A stretch of 64,000 nucleotides of DNA, taken from NCBI RefSeq assembly GCF_000242435.1, contig NZ_JH591187.1, positions 656,291-720,290 on the forward strand, read 5' to 3'. How positions within the stretch are numbered: the first letter of the stretch is position 1; every line of letters begins with the position of its first letter. Below, piece by piece: positions 54,972 to 64,000 of the stretch. Origin of the DNA: Dialister succinatiphilus YIT 11850. GTDB taxonomy: Bacteria; Bacillota; Negativicutes; Veillonellales; Dialisteraceae. Below the pieces are notes generated by a model that worked only from the letters and a program-made list of their open reading frames with translations, had not been told where the DNA came from and made no database searches. The translations under genes and the position numbers were made by a program.

Positions 54972-57000
54972 ATCTTTCTCCGAAAAACCTGGTCAGCCGG
55001 ACCAGAATCATGACACCGATGAGAGCAGCAATCATGGAAAGACTGCCTGCCGCCAGTCCATCAAGCCCGCGGATAAAACTCAGAACATAGGGGCTTCTCA
55101 TATGAGCAAAGGTTTCTACCATGGAGCCCTGACCAATGGTGACAGCCACAATGAGGAAATAGTGAAGAATCTGGGGCCATTTGCGATAAAGGGCAGTCAT
55201 GGCCAAAAGGACGGCAGGATGGCCGAAAAGAAATTCCTTTTCTCTGGGCCTTGCATACATGACATTTTCAAGGAAACGGCGGAGCGCAATTTCAAAACCC
55301 GGCACCGGTGCCCCGTTATTGCCGCTTCTGCCGATGAATACATATCCCACCACTGCCAAAAGGCCAAGGCCCACCAGAAGGCCAAGACGAATCTGGACAC
55401 TGCAGAATTTCTTTACAAAGCGGACAAAATCCTTGTCCGAAGAAACGGTCTGTCCGAAAAAAGGAAACTTCTGAATATACACAATAGAAATTAAAAGGAG
55501 CGGAAGTACAAAAGTCAGTTTCACACCGCGGAAAATCTGCATTTCCAAGAGGAAACGAATATCCCCCAGAAGCCCACTCACAAAAGCAGCGCCTGCCAGG
55601 GAAAGAAGCCCCGAAATCCAGAGAATCAGCAGGGATTCTACGAAAAGTTTACCCCAGCCGATTTCGGCAAAGGCCTTATCCTTTCTTTTAAGGCAATAGT
55701 TCAGGAAAAGACTGACTACCACCACCGGCGTGCACACGGCAGCGCCAAGAGCCAGAAGCTGAAGGACCATAAGGGAATGGAGCCCCCAGAATAATCCCTG
55801 AGTGACTGCCAGTCCAAGAATTTCAAGGACCCAAACATATCTGCCAAGAGGCGGGAAAAGAAGAAGCGCCGTCATAACCACAAGAGAAAGGGCCCCAGCC
55901 ATGGCAATGCTCCGAAGAAGAGATGATGGGAAATAGGATTCCATGACAGAAGCTTTTCCTACGGTAAAGCCATGCCCTTCCAGTCGGGAAGATACATCGG
56001 CAATATAGGAAGCATTCGTCTCAGACAGAGTCATACCATTCAGCGGAAACTTGAAGGAAGGGAACAGATTCATGCGGATATTCCGTTCAATATCGGAAAT
56101 ATAATAGCGGGAAGCCGCTTCCTTAGGATCCAGTTTAATCAACTCATCTTTGGACATGGCATAGAGACGGACTACCTGATAGTCCGAAGAAAGGGCCATG
56201 TCAATATTCCCGGACTGCTTTTCAAAACCAAGCTGGTTCTGTGCCTCGATGAGGGCAATCGGAATGTGGCGGCGGCTGAGTTCATGAGACAGATAGTTCA
56301 CATACTCTTTATACCCAAGTACTTCCTTGCCCTGGAAAATAACGGCGCTCACCCGATCAGAAGCATCCAGCTTCTTCAGGAAAAGATCTACATAATCCTT
56401 AGTCACATGGGCTTCATTCCCGGGACGCAGTACCACATAGAACCCATGAGAAGCTGCATTTTTCACAGTTTCCGCATAAATGCCCAGTTCCATCTGCATA
56501 AACTTATTGTACACCGCATTGACTTCCAGCGTTTCCACGCCGTTCACATCAAAGGAACGTACATCATCGCTGCTCATAAGAAGAGAAAGATATTCTTTCG
56601 TTTCCTTGAAATAGGCATTTCCTTCCGTATTCAGCACCGGCTGGATATAAATTTTGGAATCAGAGATTCCCTGTGCTGTGGGATTTCTGAATGCAAATTC
56701 ACTGCCTCGATAAATGCGGAGGTAATCATGGTTTACCAGCTTTTCCGGTGTTTCATCATACACAGCCAGAGAAGTTACACCGCTTTTCCGGTACAGCGAA
56801 AACAGCTCATCCGCTGATTTCTTTTCAACTGATGCGCTGTCTATAATATTGTAATAATCATATACATTTTCAACAGCAGTGGCAGATGATTCCACATGGC
56901 TCCGCTGCAGAGATATCATCCCTGCAGCGACTACGCCGATGAAAATCAGGACTGCCAGCACTTTAAAGGCGCTGCTCTGTATGGCCCTCATTCTATCCAT
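54958..57000 (-). CDS. DUF5693 multi-pass membrane protein
   Basis: The predicted protein has 680 residues. One N-terminal membrane segment (about 13 to 30), a long extracytoplasmic region (to about 360; RIYRGSEFAFRNPTAQGISDSK) and then eight or more hydrophobic segments. DUF5693 genes lie beside csaB in many Firmicutes; function unknown, perhaps envelope polymer processing. Start lies three bases after the prfB stop. Confidence 0.8.
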   Translation of the reverse strand: MDRMRAIQSSAFKVLAVLIFIGVVAAGMISLQRSHVESSATAVENVYDYYNIIDSASVEKKSADELFSLYRKSGVTSLAVYDETPEKLVNHDYLRIYRGSEFAFRNPTAQGISDSKIYIQPVLNTEGNAYFKETKEYLSLLMSSDDVRSFDVNGVETLEVNAVYNKFMQMELGIYAETVKNAASHGFYVVLRPGNEAHVTKDYVDLFLKKLDASDRVSAVIFQGKEVLGYKEYVNYLSHELSRRHIPIALIEAQNQLGFEKQSGNIDMALSSDYQVVRLYAMSKDELIKLDPKEAASRYYISDIERNIRMNLFPSFKFPLNGMTLSETNASYIADVSSRLEGHGFTVGKASVMESYFPSSLLRSIAMAGALSLVVMTALLLFPPLGRYVWVLEILGLAVTQGLFWGLHSLMVLQLLALGAAVCTPVVVVSLFLNYCLKRKDKAFAEIGWGKLFVESLLILWISGLLSLAGAAFVSGLLGDIRFLLEMQIFRGVKLTFVLPLLLISIVYIQKFPFFGQTVSSDKDFVRFVKKFCSVQIRLGLLVGLGLLAVVGYVFIGRSGNNGAPVPGFEIALRRFLENVMYARPREKEFLFGHPAVLLAMTALYRKWPQILHYFLIVAVTIGQGSMVETFAHMRSPYVLSFIRGLDGLAAGSLSMIAALIGVMILVRLTRFFGERYGKL

Positions 57001-57003
57001 CCT

Positions 57004-58117
57004 TTATTTTGCTTTGGCTTTAAATTTGTTCATCTTCAGGAAACCTTCAATGAACGGGTCAATATCGCCGTCCATGACTCCCTGAATATTGCCTGTTTCT
57101 ACTCCGGTGCGGTTATCCTTCACCAACGTATAAGGCTGGAATACATAGGAGCGAATCTGGCTGCCCCATTCAATAGCCTGCTGATCGCCTTCCAGCGCAT
57201 TGACTTCCTGCTCATGTTTCTTCATTTCAAATTCATAGAGTTTGGCCCGAAGAAGGCGAAGACACTGTTCCTTATTCTGGAACTGGGAGCGTTCATTCTG
57301 GCAGGCTGCCACGATACCTGTAGGAATGTGAGTCATGCGGACAGCAGAACTGGTCTTGTTGATATGCTGACCGCCGGCACCGCTGGAGCGATAGTAGTCT
57401 ACCCGCACATCATCCATGTTAAGATCTACTTGCACGTCATCATCGATTTCAGGCATCACATCCACAGCGGAAAAAGAGGTATGACGGCGTTTAGCCGCAT
57501 CAAAAGGAGAAATACGCACCAGGCGGTGCACTCCTTTTTCTGATTTTAGGAAACCATAGGCATACTTCCCTTTCACCATGTATTCAGCACTCTTAATGCC
57601 GGCTTCATCGCCGGGAAGCATATTCAGTTCTTCCAGCGCAAACCCTTCCGCCTCTGCCCATTTCATATACATGCGGATCAGCATTTCTGTCCAGTCCTGG
57701 GCTTCTGTGCCGCCGGCACCGGCATGGAAAGTAAGGATGGCGTTATTCTCATCATATTTACCGGAAAGGAGGAGTTCAATTTCCTTTTTATCCAGGATCT
57801 CTTTCACTTCATTGAGCTCTTTGGCGATTTCCGGCTCCATGGACTGGTCATCTTCTTCAATAGCCAGATCCAGGATATCCTTCAATCCTTCCGCCCGCTC
57901 AAAAAGTTTGGTATAGGTCTCATAGGCATCCTTTGCCTCAGTTGCTTCCTGAGAAATTCTGCGGGCCTTATCCGCATCATCCCAGAAAGTAGGATCACTC
58001 ATCTGAACGTCGTAACTTCTGATACGTTCCTTCAGCTGAGGTAAGTCAAAGTGAATCCCTTATTTCTTTTTCATGATTCAGCAGTTCTGTTAAAGTTTTT
58101 TTCAAATCTTCCAGCAT
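57004..58117 (-). CDS. prfB: peptide chain release factor 2 with programmed +1 frameshift
   Basis: The N-terminal 24 codons begin at ATG 58117 (an ATG at 58129 is possible) and read LEDLKKTLTELLNHEKEIRDSL before TGA at 58046..58048; the +1 frame then runs DLPQLKERIRSYDVQMSDPTFWDD to the end, about 370 residues in total. The shift site CTTTGAC with AGGGA a few bases upstream is the classical RF2 autoregulatory site. RF2 features are SSGAGGQHINKTSSAVR (GGQ) and the tripeptide anticodon-like SPF (RISPFD). Confidence 0.95.
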
Positions 58118-58176
58118 CTGAATAATCATCTCTCTTTCGTTGTAAAAAGTATGTAATAAATCAAAACATATCAGAC

Positions 58177-60639
58177 TCAGTCATTCGATGAATTTTCGTC
58201 CACATAGTGGGCAGTAGCCCCTTTCAGATGGTCTTCTGCTTTCGGTGCTTCGGGAGCCTGCTGCGGTTCTTCCGGATCGGTAGCAAAACGGATCTGGATA
58301 TGGTAGAGATAGAGCACAATAGTTTCCATCATGGCCTGCTGCATTTCTTCAAAAATATCATAGGCTTCTACTTTGTATTCCACAATGGGGTTTCTCTGTC
58401 CATAAGAACGAAGGCCTATCCCTTCTTTCAGCATATCCATGTCATCGAGATGTTCCATCCACTTGGAATCCACCACTTTCAGCATAACTGCTTTTTCCAG
58501 TTCCCTCATCATGGAGGAGCCGATGGATTTTTCTCTGGATTCATAGGTTTCATGAGCAATAGTCTTGAGTTTGTCCTCCACCTCTTCACGGCTCATATCT
58601 TCAATTTCTTCCAGTTTGATTTCACCGGGGGCCAGGAAATATTTTTCGCTGTATTTCAGAAGCCCTGCAAAATCCCATTCTTCCGGATAGAGCTTTGGAT
58701 CTGCGTAGGTCTGCATGCCCTTCTCAATAATGGTATCCACCATGCGGAGTACCTGGTCCTTCATGTTTTCGCCTTCAAGAATTCGGCGGCGCTGTTCATA
58801 AACCACCTTTCTCTGCTGATTCATGACATCATCATATTCAAGGACATATTTTCGGATATCAAAGTTTCTGGCTTCTACTCTCTTCTGTGCTTTCTGGATG
58901 GCATTGGAAACCATGCGGCTGTTAATCGGTTCATCTTCATCAAGGCCCATTTTTTCCATGAACTTCTTGATATTGTCACCGCCGAAAATACGGAGCAGAT
59001 CATCTTCCAGAGACAGGAAGAACTGACTGGAACCCGGGTCCCCCTGACGGCCTGCACGGCCGCGGAGCTGGTTATCAATACGGCGGCTTTCATGGCGCTC
59101 CGTCCCGATAATAGCAAGTCCGCCGAGCGCGGCTACCCCGTCTCCCAGCTGGATATCAGTACCGCGGCCTGCCATGTTGGTAGCGATGGTCACGGCCCCT
59201 TTCTGTCCTGCCAGAGCTACGATGGCCGCTTCTTTTTCATGATATTTGGCATTCAGTACGGAATGAGGAATCTTAGCCGCATCAAGCATATGGGAAAGCT
59301 CTTCGGACTGTTCAATGGAAGTGGTACCAATCAGTATGGGCTGACCGGTGGCATGGCGGCGTTCCACTTCCTTCACTACAGCACGGTACTTGCCTCGTTT
59401 CGTTTTGAAAACCACATCCGGCAGATCTTTACGCTGAATCGGTTTATTGGTAGGAATCTGGATAACAGGGAGACCATAAATCTTAATAAATTCCTGCTCT
59501 TCTGTTTTCGCAGTACCAGTCATGCCGGCCAGCTTGTCATACATTCTGAAATAATTCTGGAAGGTAATGGTAGCCAGAGTCTGGCTTTCGCGCTGAACTT
59601 CCAGCCCTTCCTTGGCTTCGATGGCCTGATGAAGTCCGTCGGAATAGCGGCGGCCATACATGAGACGACCGGTAAATTCATCAACAATGACCACTTCACC
59701 GTCTTTAACTACATAGTCCTTATCCCGCTGCATCATGGTCTGAGCACGGAGGGCCTGAACGAAAAGATGGTTCAGCTCCAGATTTTCCGCATCATACAGA
59801 TTTTCCACATGAAGCATTTTTTCCATCTTTGCAACCCCGGCTTCTGTAGGAGCCACGGTTTTCTGTTTTTCATCGATGGTGTAGTCTTCATCTTTTTTCA
59901 GATGCGGCACCAGCTTGGCCATGACGTAGTAATTATCTGTAGATTTCTGACCGGGGCCGGAAATAATCAGCGGTGTACGAGCTTCATCGATAAGAATAGA
60001 GTCTACTTCATCGATCAGGCAGTAATGAAGGGGGCGCTGCACCATCTGGTCCAGAGAGGTAACCATGTTATCGCGAAGGTAGTCAAAGCCGAATTCATTA
60101 TTCGTTCCGTAGGTAATATCGGAATTATAAGCAATCTTTCTCTGCTGGAAATCCAGGTCATGGACAATAAGGCCTACGGAAAGGCCGAGGAATTTATAGA
60201 CCTGTCCCATCCATTCGCTGTCGCGCTTTGCCAGGTAATCATTGACCGTAATGACGTGGACGCCTTTTCCTTCCAAGGCATTCAGGTAGACCGGAGCGGT
60301 AGCTACCAGGGTTTTACCTTCACCGGTACACATTTCAGCAATATTACCGCGGTGGAGAACAATACCGCCAATCAGCTGCACATCGAAATGGCGCATGCCC
60401 AGTACGCGACGGGACGCTTCGCGGACAACTGCAAAGGCTTCAGGAAGGATATCGTCCAGTGTTTCGCCCTTGGCCAGACGAGCCTTGAATTCATTGGTCT
60501 TATTAGCCAGGGAAGAATCACTCAACTTCTTCAGTCCATCTTCCAGGGGATTAATCTGCTGTTCTACAATCTTGCGAATCTTCTTTACTTCTTTTTCGTT
60601 GGATCCGTTAAACAGCCTGTCAAAAAACTTATCAAACAT
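58177..60639 (-). CDS. secA: protein translocase ATPase SecA
   Basis: The predicted protein has 820 residues. Walker [51 protein letters not shown] and [18 protein letters not shown] are SecA landmarks. The C-terminus lacks the usual cysteine zinc motif, ending in an acidic tail (VDENSSND). It powers export through SecYEG. Confidence 0.98.
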   Translation of the reverse strand: MFDKFFDRLFNGSNEKEVKKIRKIVEQQINPLEDGLKKLSDSSLANKTNEFKARLAKGETLDDILPEAFAVVREASRRVLGMRHFDVQLIGGIVLHRGNIAEMCTGEGKTLVATAPVYLNALEGKGVHVITVNDYLAKRDSEWMGQVYKFLGLSVGLIVHDLDFQQRKIAYNSDITYGTNNEFGFDYLRDNMVTSLDQMVQRPLHYCLIDEVDSILIDEARTPLIISGPGQKSTDNYYVMAKLVPHLKKDEDYTIDEKQKTVAPTEAGVAKMEKMLHVENLYDAENLELNHLFVQALRAQTMMQRDKDYVVKDGEVVIVDEFTGRLMYGRRYSDGLHQAIEAKEGLEVQRESQTLATITFQNYFRMYDKLAGMTGTAKTEEQEFIKIYGLPVIQIPTNKPIQRKDLPDVVFKTKRGKYRAVVKEVERRHATGQPILIGTTSIEQSEELSHMLDAAKIPHSVLNAKYHEKEAAIVALAGQKGAVTIATNMAGRGTDIQLGDGVAALGGLAIIGTERHESRRIDNQLRGRAGRQGDPGSSQFFLSLEDDLLRIFGGDNIKKFMEKMGLDEDEPINSRMVSNAIQKAQKRVEARNFDIRKYVLEYDDVMNQQRKVVYEQRRRILEGENMKDQVLRMVDTIIEKGMQTYADPKLYPEEWDFAGLLKYSEKYFLAPGEIKLEEIEDMSREEVEDKLKTIAHETYESREKSIGSSMMRELEKAVMLKVVDSKWMEHLDDMDMLKEGIGLRSYGQRNPIVEYKVEAYDIFEEMQQAMMETIVLYLYHIQIRFATDPEEPQQAPEAPKAEDHLKGATAHYVDENSSND

Positions 60640-60704
60640 GGAAACAACTCCTTATACAATCAGTATTCCATTCCTTAAATTCCAATGCTTTACACATCTA
60701 GTTT

Positions 60705-60733
60705 ATTTTATCAAACTAAGGCGGTATAGTCAA
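60705..60733 (-). promoter_or_regulatory. secA promoter
   Basis: On minus, TTGACT (60728..60733), 17 bases, TAAAAT (60705..60710). It partly overlaps the hpf terminator. Confidence 0.7.
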
Positions 60734-60763
60734 AAAAAGAGCGGAAAATTCCGCTCTTTTTCG
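60733..60763. terminator. terminator after hpf
   Basis: AAAAAGAGCGGAA pairs with TTCCGCTCTTTTT around a short AT loop; T runs on both strands. Confidence 0.85.
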
Positions 60764-60783
60764 TGAAATTTCAAACTTTCCTA

Positions 60784-61320
60784 TTACCGGTCTGCATCAA
60801 TGAGGCCATATTTTCCGTCATCCCGACGATAAACGACAGCCATAGCTTCGGTTTCGGAATTGAAGAACATAAAGAAGCTGTGACCCAGAAGATTCATCTG
60901 AAGAACTGCTTCCTCCGGCGACATGGGGCTGATATTGAAATGTTTTGTCTTTACAATTTCAAATTCTGTATCCGGAGCAGAGGCCGCCTCCTTCTCCATG
61001 ACGAACTGATGGCTCAGGGTATTTCTTTCTTTAAACCGTTTTGCCAGACGAGTTTTATACTTATGAATCTGCCGTTCTACCTTATCAAACACCAGATCAA
61101 TCGACTTGTACATATCATCGGACTTTTCGACACCCCTGAGAATAATGCCGTCAACGAAGACAGTCACCTCACAGGTTTTTGTCATATTCGAAATGCGAAG
61201 CAGGACATTAATCTTAATGGGCTTATCAAAGTATCTCTGAATCTTGCCTGTGTGTTTTTCTACATAAGAATGCAGTGCGTCAGTAATTTCCAGATTTTTT
61301 CCTCTAACAGTTAATTCCAT
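60784..61320 (-). CDS. hpf: ribosome hibernation promoting factor, long form
   Basis: The predicted protein has 178 residues, the long-HPF length. The N-terminal S30AE domain (RGKNLEITDALHSYVEKHTGKIQRYF) and the C-terminal dimerisation domain (FEIVKTKHFNISPMSPEEAVLQMNLLGHSFFMFFNSETEAMAVVYRRDDGKYGLI) are complete. It forms inactive 100S ribosome dimers. AAAGGGGGA precedes the start. Confidence 0.97.
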   Translation of the reverse strand: MELTVRGKNLEITDALHSYVEKHTGKIQRYFDKPIKINVLLRISNMTKTCEVTVFVDGIILRGVEKSDDMYKSIDLVFDKVERQIHKYKTRLAKRFKERNTLSHQFVMEKEAASAPDTEFEIVKTKHFNISPMSPEEAVLQMNLLGHSFFMFFNSETEAMAVVYRRDDGKYGLIDADR

Positions 61321-61370
61321 ATTGAAATCCCCCTTTCTTGAATAAGCTGAATGCTTATCCTTCTATAATT

Positions 61371-61398
61371 ATTATACTATATTTCCACTAATAATCAA
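61371..61398 (-). promoter_or_regulatory. hpf promoter
   Basis: On minus, TTGATT (61393..61398), 16 bases, TATAAT (61371..61376), about 50 bases before the start. Confidence 0.65.
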
Positions 61399-61515
61399 TC
61401 CTTTCTGTCTATATAAATTAGATATCATTAAAAACTTTTATCAGTTTATAGAAACGATAGAAATAATTAAATATAAAAGGAGGAAAAATAAAGAATGGAA
61501 TGCCTTTCTGCCATT

Positions 61516-61546
61516 GAAAAAAGGGTAAAGCCTATGCTTTACCCTA
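61516..61546 (-). terminator. terminator of the cold-shock gene
   Basis: On minus, AGGGTAAAGC and GCTTTACCCT form a stem followed by TTTTTT. Confidence 0.85.
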
Positions 61547-61590
61547 AATTCAGATTCAGAAACTTACGCTATATGAGCTTCAGTAAGTGA

Positions 61591-61791
61591 TCAGCCTTCA
61601 ACCTTAACGTTAGCAGCCTGAGGTCCTCTTGCACCATCAATGATTTCAAAATCAACCTTCTGGCCTTCATTCAGTGTTTTGAAGCCATCAGCCTGGATAG
61701 CGGAGAAATGAACGAATACGTCGCCGCCTTCTTCTCTTTCAATAAAGCCGTAGCCTTTTTCTGCACTGAACCACTTAACTGTACCTTTCAT
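61591..61791 (-). CDS. cspA: cold-shock protein
   Basis: The predicted protein is 66 residues from ATG 61791 (TTAGGAGGA upstream; a longer frame is artefactual). [16 protein letters not shown] and DVFVHFSAI hold the RNP1/RNP2 motifs of CSD proteins. It is a single-stranded nucleic-acid chaperone. Its 5' leader contains a hairpin. Confidence 0.97.
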   Translation of the reverse strand: MKGTVKWFSAEKGYGFIEREEGGDVFVHFSAIQADGFKTLNEGQKVDFEIIDGARGPQAANVKVEG

Positions 61792-61819
61792 GGAAATTCC
61801 TCCTAAAAAAATTACTACA

Positions 61820-61835
61820 TTGCCCTTATTGGGCA
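61820..61835 (-). other. hairpin in the cold-shock mRNA leader
   Basis: TGCCC and GGGCA pair around AATAA in the leader between promoter and ribosome binding site; such leaders may control cold-dependent translation. Confidence 0.4.
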
Positions 61836-61842
61836 TAGATTT

Positions 61843-61871
61843 ACAATACCATAAAACATTAATTCCGTCAA
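61843..61871 (-). promoter_or_regulatory. cold-shock gene promoter
   Basis: On minus, TTGACG (61866..61871), 17 bases, extended -10 TGGTATTGT ending at 61843. Confidence 0.65.
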
Positions 61872-61893
61872 CCGAAATGTAAAAAAGAGTACG

Positions 61894-61926
61894 AAAAACG
61901 GGGCGGTTTTGGCCGTCCCGTTTTTC
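61894..61926 (-). terminator. terminator after the ABC transporter pair
   Basis: On minus, AAAAACGGGACGG pairs with CCGCCCCGTTTTT with small mismatch and ends in T residues. Confidence 0.75.
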
Positions 61927-61973
61927 CATATCAATGATGAATATCTGCATAAATATACGAATATACTCTGCCC

Positions 61974-62711
61974 TCAGAGGACTTGGGAAAGGAAAAGCTT
62001 TGTTCTGTCTTCCTTCGTATGATTAAATACTTCATCCGGTGTCCCCTGCTCCACAATGACTCCGCCGTCAATAAAGAGGACCCGGTCCCCCACTTCACGG
62101 GCAAATCCCATTTCATGGGTAACCACTACCATGGTCATGCCTTCTTCTGCCACTTCCTTCATGACATCCAGTACTTCATGGACCATTTCCGGATCCAGTG
62201 CAGAGGTAGGTTCATCAAAAAGAAGAGCTTTCGGCTTCATGGCAAGGGCCCTGGCTATAGCCACACGCTGCTGCTGTCCACCGGAAAGCTGGGATGGCTT
62301 ATAGTCTGCCTTATCTTCCAGTCCCACCTTCCGGAGCAGCGACATGCCGCGGTCATAGGCTTCCTTTTTGCTGATTTTACGCACCTTCATGGGTGCCAGC
62401 ATGAGGTTCTGGATTACAGTCATATGGGGAAAAAGATTGAACCGCTGGAAAACCATGCCCACTTCTGTTCTGACTTCGTTAATGTTCTTTTCACCATTCA
62501 CAGGCATGCCATCAAAAAACACATTGCCGCTGGTTGGTTTTTCAAGGCCGTTGATGCAGCGGAGCAGTGTACTTTTACCGGAGCCGGAAGGGCCGATAAT
62601 AACGACCACTTCTTTTTCTTTTACTTTGATGCTGATATCTTTCAGAACCGTGAGATCTCCAAATTTCTTTCCCACGTGGTTGATTTCAATTAAGTATTTT
62701 TTGTCCGCCAT
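61974..62711 (-). CDS. glnQ: amino-acid ABC transporter ATPase (GlnQ-like)
   Basis: The predicted protein is 245 residues from ATG 62711. Walker [15 protein letters not shown]-loop [12 protein letters not shown], signature [15 protein letters not shown], Walker [14 protein letters not shown] and H-loop VTHEMGFA define a polar amino acid importer ATPase. It starts three bases after the permease stop. No substrate-binding protein gene is adjacent, so the substrate (often glutamine) is inferred. Confidence 0.9.
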   Translation of the reverse strand: MADKKYLIEINHVGKKFGDLTVLKDISIKVKEKEVVVIIGPSGSGKSTLLRCINGLEKPTSGNVFFDGMPVNGEKNINEVRTEVGMVFQRFNLFPHMTVIQNLMLAPMKVRKISKKEAYDRGMSLLRKVGLEDKADYKPSQLSGGQQQRVAIARALAMKPKALLFDEPTSALDPEMVHEVLDVMKEVAEEGMTMVVVTHEMGFAREVGDRVLFIDGGVIVEQGTPDEVFNHTKEDRTKLFLSQVL

Positions 62712-62713
62712 AA

Positions 62714-63352
62714 TTATCTCTTTTCCAGCCATGCTACTACACGAGAAATTGCCAGTGTCATAATCAGATACAGCACTGCCACGGTTGTCCAGATTTCAAA
62801 AGAGCCGTAGGTCTGTGCAATAATCAGTTGGCCTCTTCTTGTCAGTTCTTCAAAACCGATTACGGATACCAGAGAGGAATCCTTCAGCATAGCAATAAAT
62901 TCATTGCCCAGCGGCGGGAGAATGTTGCGTACGGCCTGAGGAAGAATCACATAATACATGGTCTGCCACCAGGTCAGTCCCAAAGACCGGCCGGCTTCCA
63001 TCTGACCCACATCAATGGCCTGGATGCCTGCCCTGAAAATTTCCGATACATAGGCGCCGCTGTTGATGCCGCAGGCTGCCACAGCAGCTGCAAAAGGTTC
63101 CACACGATGTCCTGTAACGATAGGAAGGGCGAAATAAATGAGAAAGATCTGTACCAGAAGAGGAGTCCCACGAATGCAGTCCGCATAAACAGCTGCTATA
63201 ATCCGGAGGACTTTAATCTGGCAGATGCGGGCTATTCCCACAAAAAGGCCAATCAAAAAACCTATGGCCACGCTGACAGCTGTGATTTCTATCGTTACAC
63301 CGGCCCCAACCAGCAGCATAGGTAGTGCATGTTCAATCAGTTCAAAATTCAT
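62714..63352 (-). CDS. glnP: amino-acid ABC transporter permease (GlnP-like)
   Basis: The predicted protein has 212 residues with five membrane segments. [18 protein letters not shown] and the EAA loop [34 protein letters not shown] are the polar amino acid permease signature. AAGGAGTT precedes the start. It pairs with the ATPase encoded next. Confidence 0.92.
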   Translation of the reverse strand: MNFELIEHALPMLLVGAGVTIEITAVSVAIGFLIGLFVGIARICQIKVLRIIAAVYADCIRGTPLLVQIFLIYFALPIVTGHRVEPFAAAVAACGINSGAYVSEIFRAGIQAIDVGQMEAGRSLGLTWWQTMYYVILPQAVRNILPPLGNEFIAMLKDSSLVSVIGFEELTRRGQLIIAQTYGSFEIWTTVAVLYLIMTLAISRVVAWLEKR

Positions 63353-63502
63353 GGAGCAACTCCTTATCCAATCTTTGTAAAACAGTATACTTTGGGATAA
63401 TACCTGTATAAGTATACCTATTTAACTATCGCCCGTCAATAGAGTCCCCGATAAATGGCCGCAAAATTTCCTTTTTTGAGGTGTATCGGTTTTTTGAATC
63501 AA
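63353..63502. other. intergenic region between homoserine kinase terminator and ABC permease
   Basis: About 150 AT-rich bases; nothing recognisable except a weak minus-strand -10 (TATACT). Confidence 0.4.
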
Positions 63503-63528
63503 GAAAAAAACGGCCGGGAAGGCCGTTT
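63503..63528 (-). terminator. terminator after homoserine kinase
   Basis: On minus, AAACGGCC TTCC GGCCGTTT (with one extra C) is followed by TTTTTC. Confidence 0.85.
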
Positions 63529-63551
63529 GGGCTGTAGAAAAAGTCTGGATA

Positions 63552-64000
63552 TCAGACTGCCATGATCCCGTTGTGATCAAAATCAAGGACCAAGTACCGT
63601 GATGTGATATGGGCTGCTGCAAAGCCATTCACCATGGCAATGCCTACCTTTTCAGCCCGGTCAGCCGGAGCAAAGGCAATAATGGTGGGACCGGAACCAG
63701 AAATGGTAGCGCCATAGGCTCCTGCCCTTTCCGCATTTCGAATCACATCGGAGGCTCCGGGTATAAGATTCAGCCTGTAGGGCACATGAATCACATCATC
63801 AAGCCCCAGTTTCAGATATTCCGGTTTCTGATACATGAAAGCAGCCATAAGGAAAGAAACAGCGCCAATATTGTGAACGGCATCGCTCCGTGGATAGCTG
63901 TCCGGTAAAACAGCCCTGGCTTTTTCGGTATGAAGTTCAAAGTCCGGAATGGTGACCACGGCTTTCCAATGGGAGGGAATGTCAATACGCTCAGCTGTTA
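63552..64000 (-). CDS. thrB: homoserine kinase, 5' part outside the window
   Basis: The minus-strand frame is open to the window edge, so the N-terminal half lies beyond. About 149 codons are visible: ERIDIPSHWKAVVTIPDFELHTEKAR, SDAVHNIGAVSFLMAAF, DDVIHVPYRLNLIPGA and GAYGATISGSGPTIIAFAP, the GHMP C-terminal and glycine-rich motif of ThrB. It phosphorylates homoserine in threonine synthesis. Confidence 0.9.
   Translation of the reverse strand, partial: TAERIDIPSHWKAVVTIPDFELHTEKARAVLPDSYPRSDAVHNIGAVSFLMAAFMYQKPEYLKLGLDDVIHVPYRLNLIPGASDVIRNAERAGAYGATISGSGPTIIAFAPADRAEKVGIAMVNGFAAAHITSRYLVLDFDHNGIMAV

Noticed and set aside
58207-60678. Very long plus-strand frame opposite secA
   Set aside because: It mirrors secA codon usage, has no start signals and no domain.

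Overview
This window is chromosome from a low-to-mid GC, Gram-negative-type Firmicute, most likely a Negativicutes member such as Dialister or a relative. That placement is inferred from gene content and order: prfB, DUF5693, csaB, split transketolase, ftsEX, an M23 peptidase and ctpA in one run, plus a LysM cell-division inhibitor divergent from lexA. A complete prophage of about 37.1 kb interrupts the host sequence. No rRNA, tRNA or CRISPR array was seen.

Left host flank (1..1961): the end of an MTA/SAH deaminase gene, its terminator, and about 1 kb with no supportable gene. The prophage (1962..39057) is bounded by a perfect 26-bp direct repeat. Its genes run mostly right to left. From the right end they are: integrase, CI-like repressor with operators, Cro-like protein, excisionase-like protein, small early genes including a LysM protein, a Cas4-like nuclease, an ssDNA-binding protein, a VapE-type primase/helicase, an iteron-like repeat field, a VRR-NUC nuclease, an SNF2-type helicase, a late regulator, terminase, head genes, long non-contractile tail genes, two tail-fibre loci, holins and amidase. 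The virion is inferred to be an HK97-like siphovirus.

The most notable system is at 4557..9986. Two different tail-fibre genes each consist of a constant 5' part joined to one of several alternative 3' tips. Locus A has four tips and locus B has six. In both loci half the tips lie on each strand, they meet tail to tail, and every tip starts with the same short core sequence in the same reading phase. A tyrosine-recombinase gene lies between the loci. This is the layout of a double shufflon that switches host-range tips by DNA inversion. The recombinase reading frame carries an in-frame amber codon exactly between its arm-binding and core-binding regions, so the switch may be locked, run by a truncated protein, or depend on readthrough.

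Right host flank (39058..64000): a host tyrosine recombinase whose promoter abuts the attachment site; a yneA-like gene divergent from lexA; a minus-strand run obg, yhbY, proB, a 51-residue membrane protein, nadD, yqeK, an LCP-family gene, rsfS and cvfB; a second minus-strand run secA, prfB (with the classical +1 frameshift), DUF5693, csaB, tkt halves, ftsE, ftsX, an EnvC-like gene and ctpA; then hpf, a cold-shock gene, an amino-acid ABC transporter pair, and the 3' part of homoserine kinase cut by the window edge.
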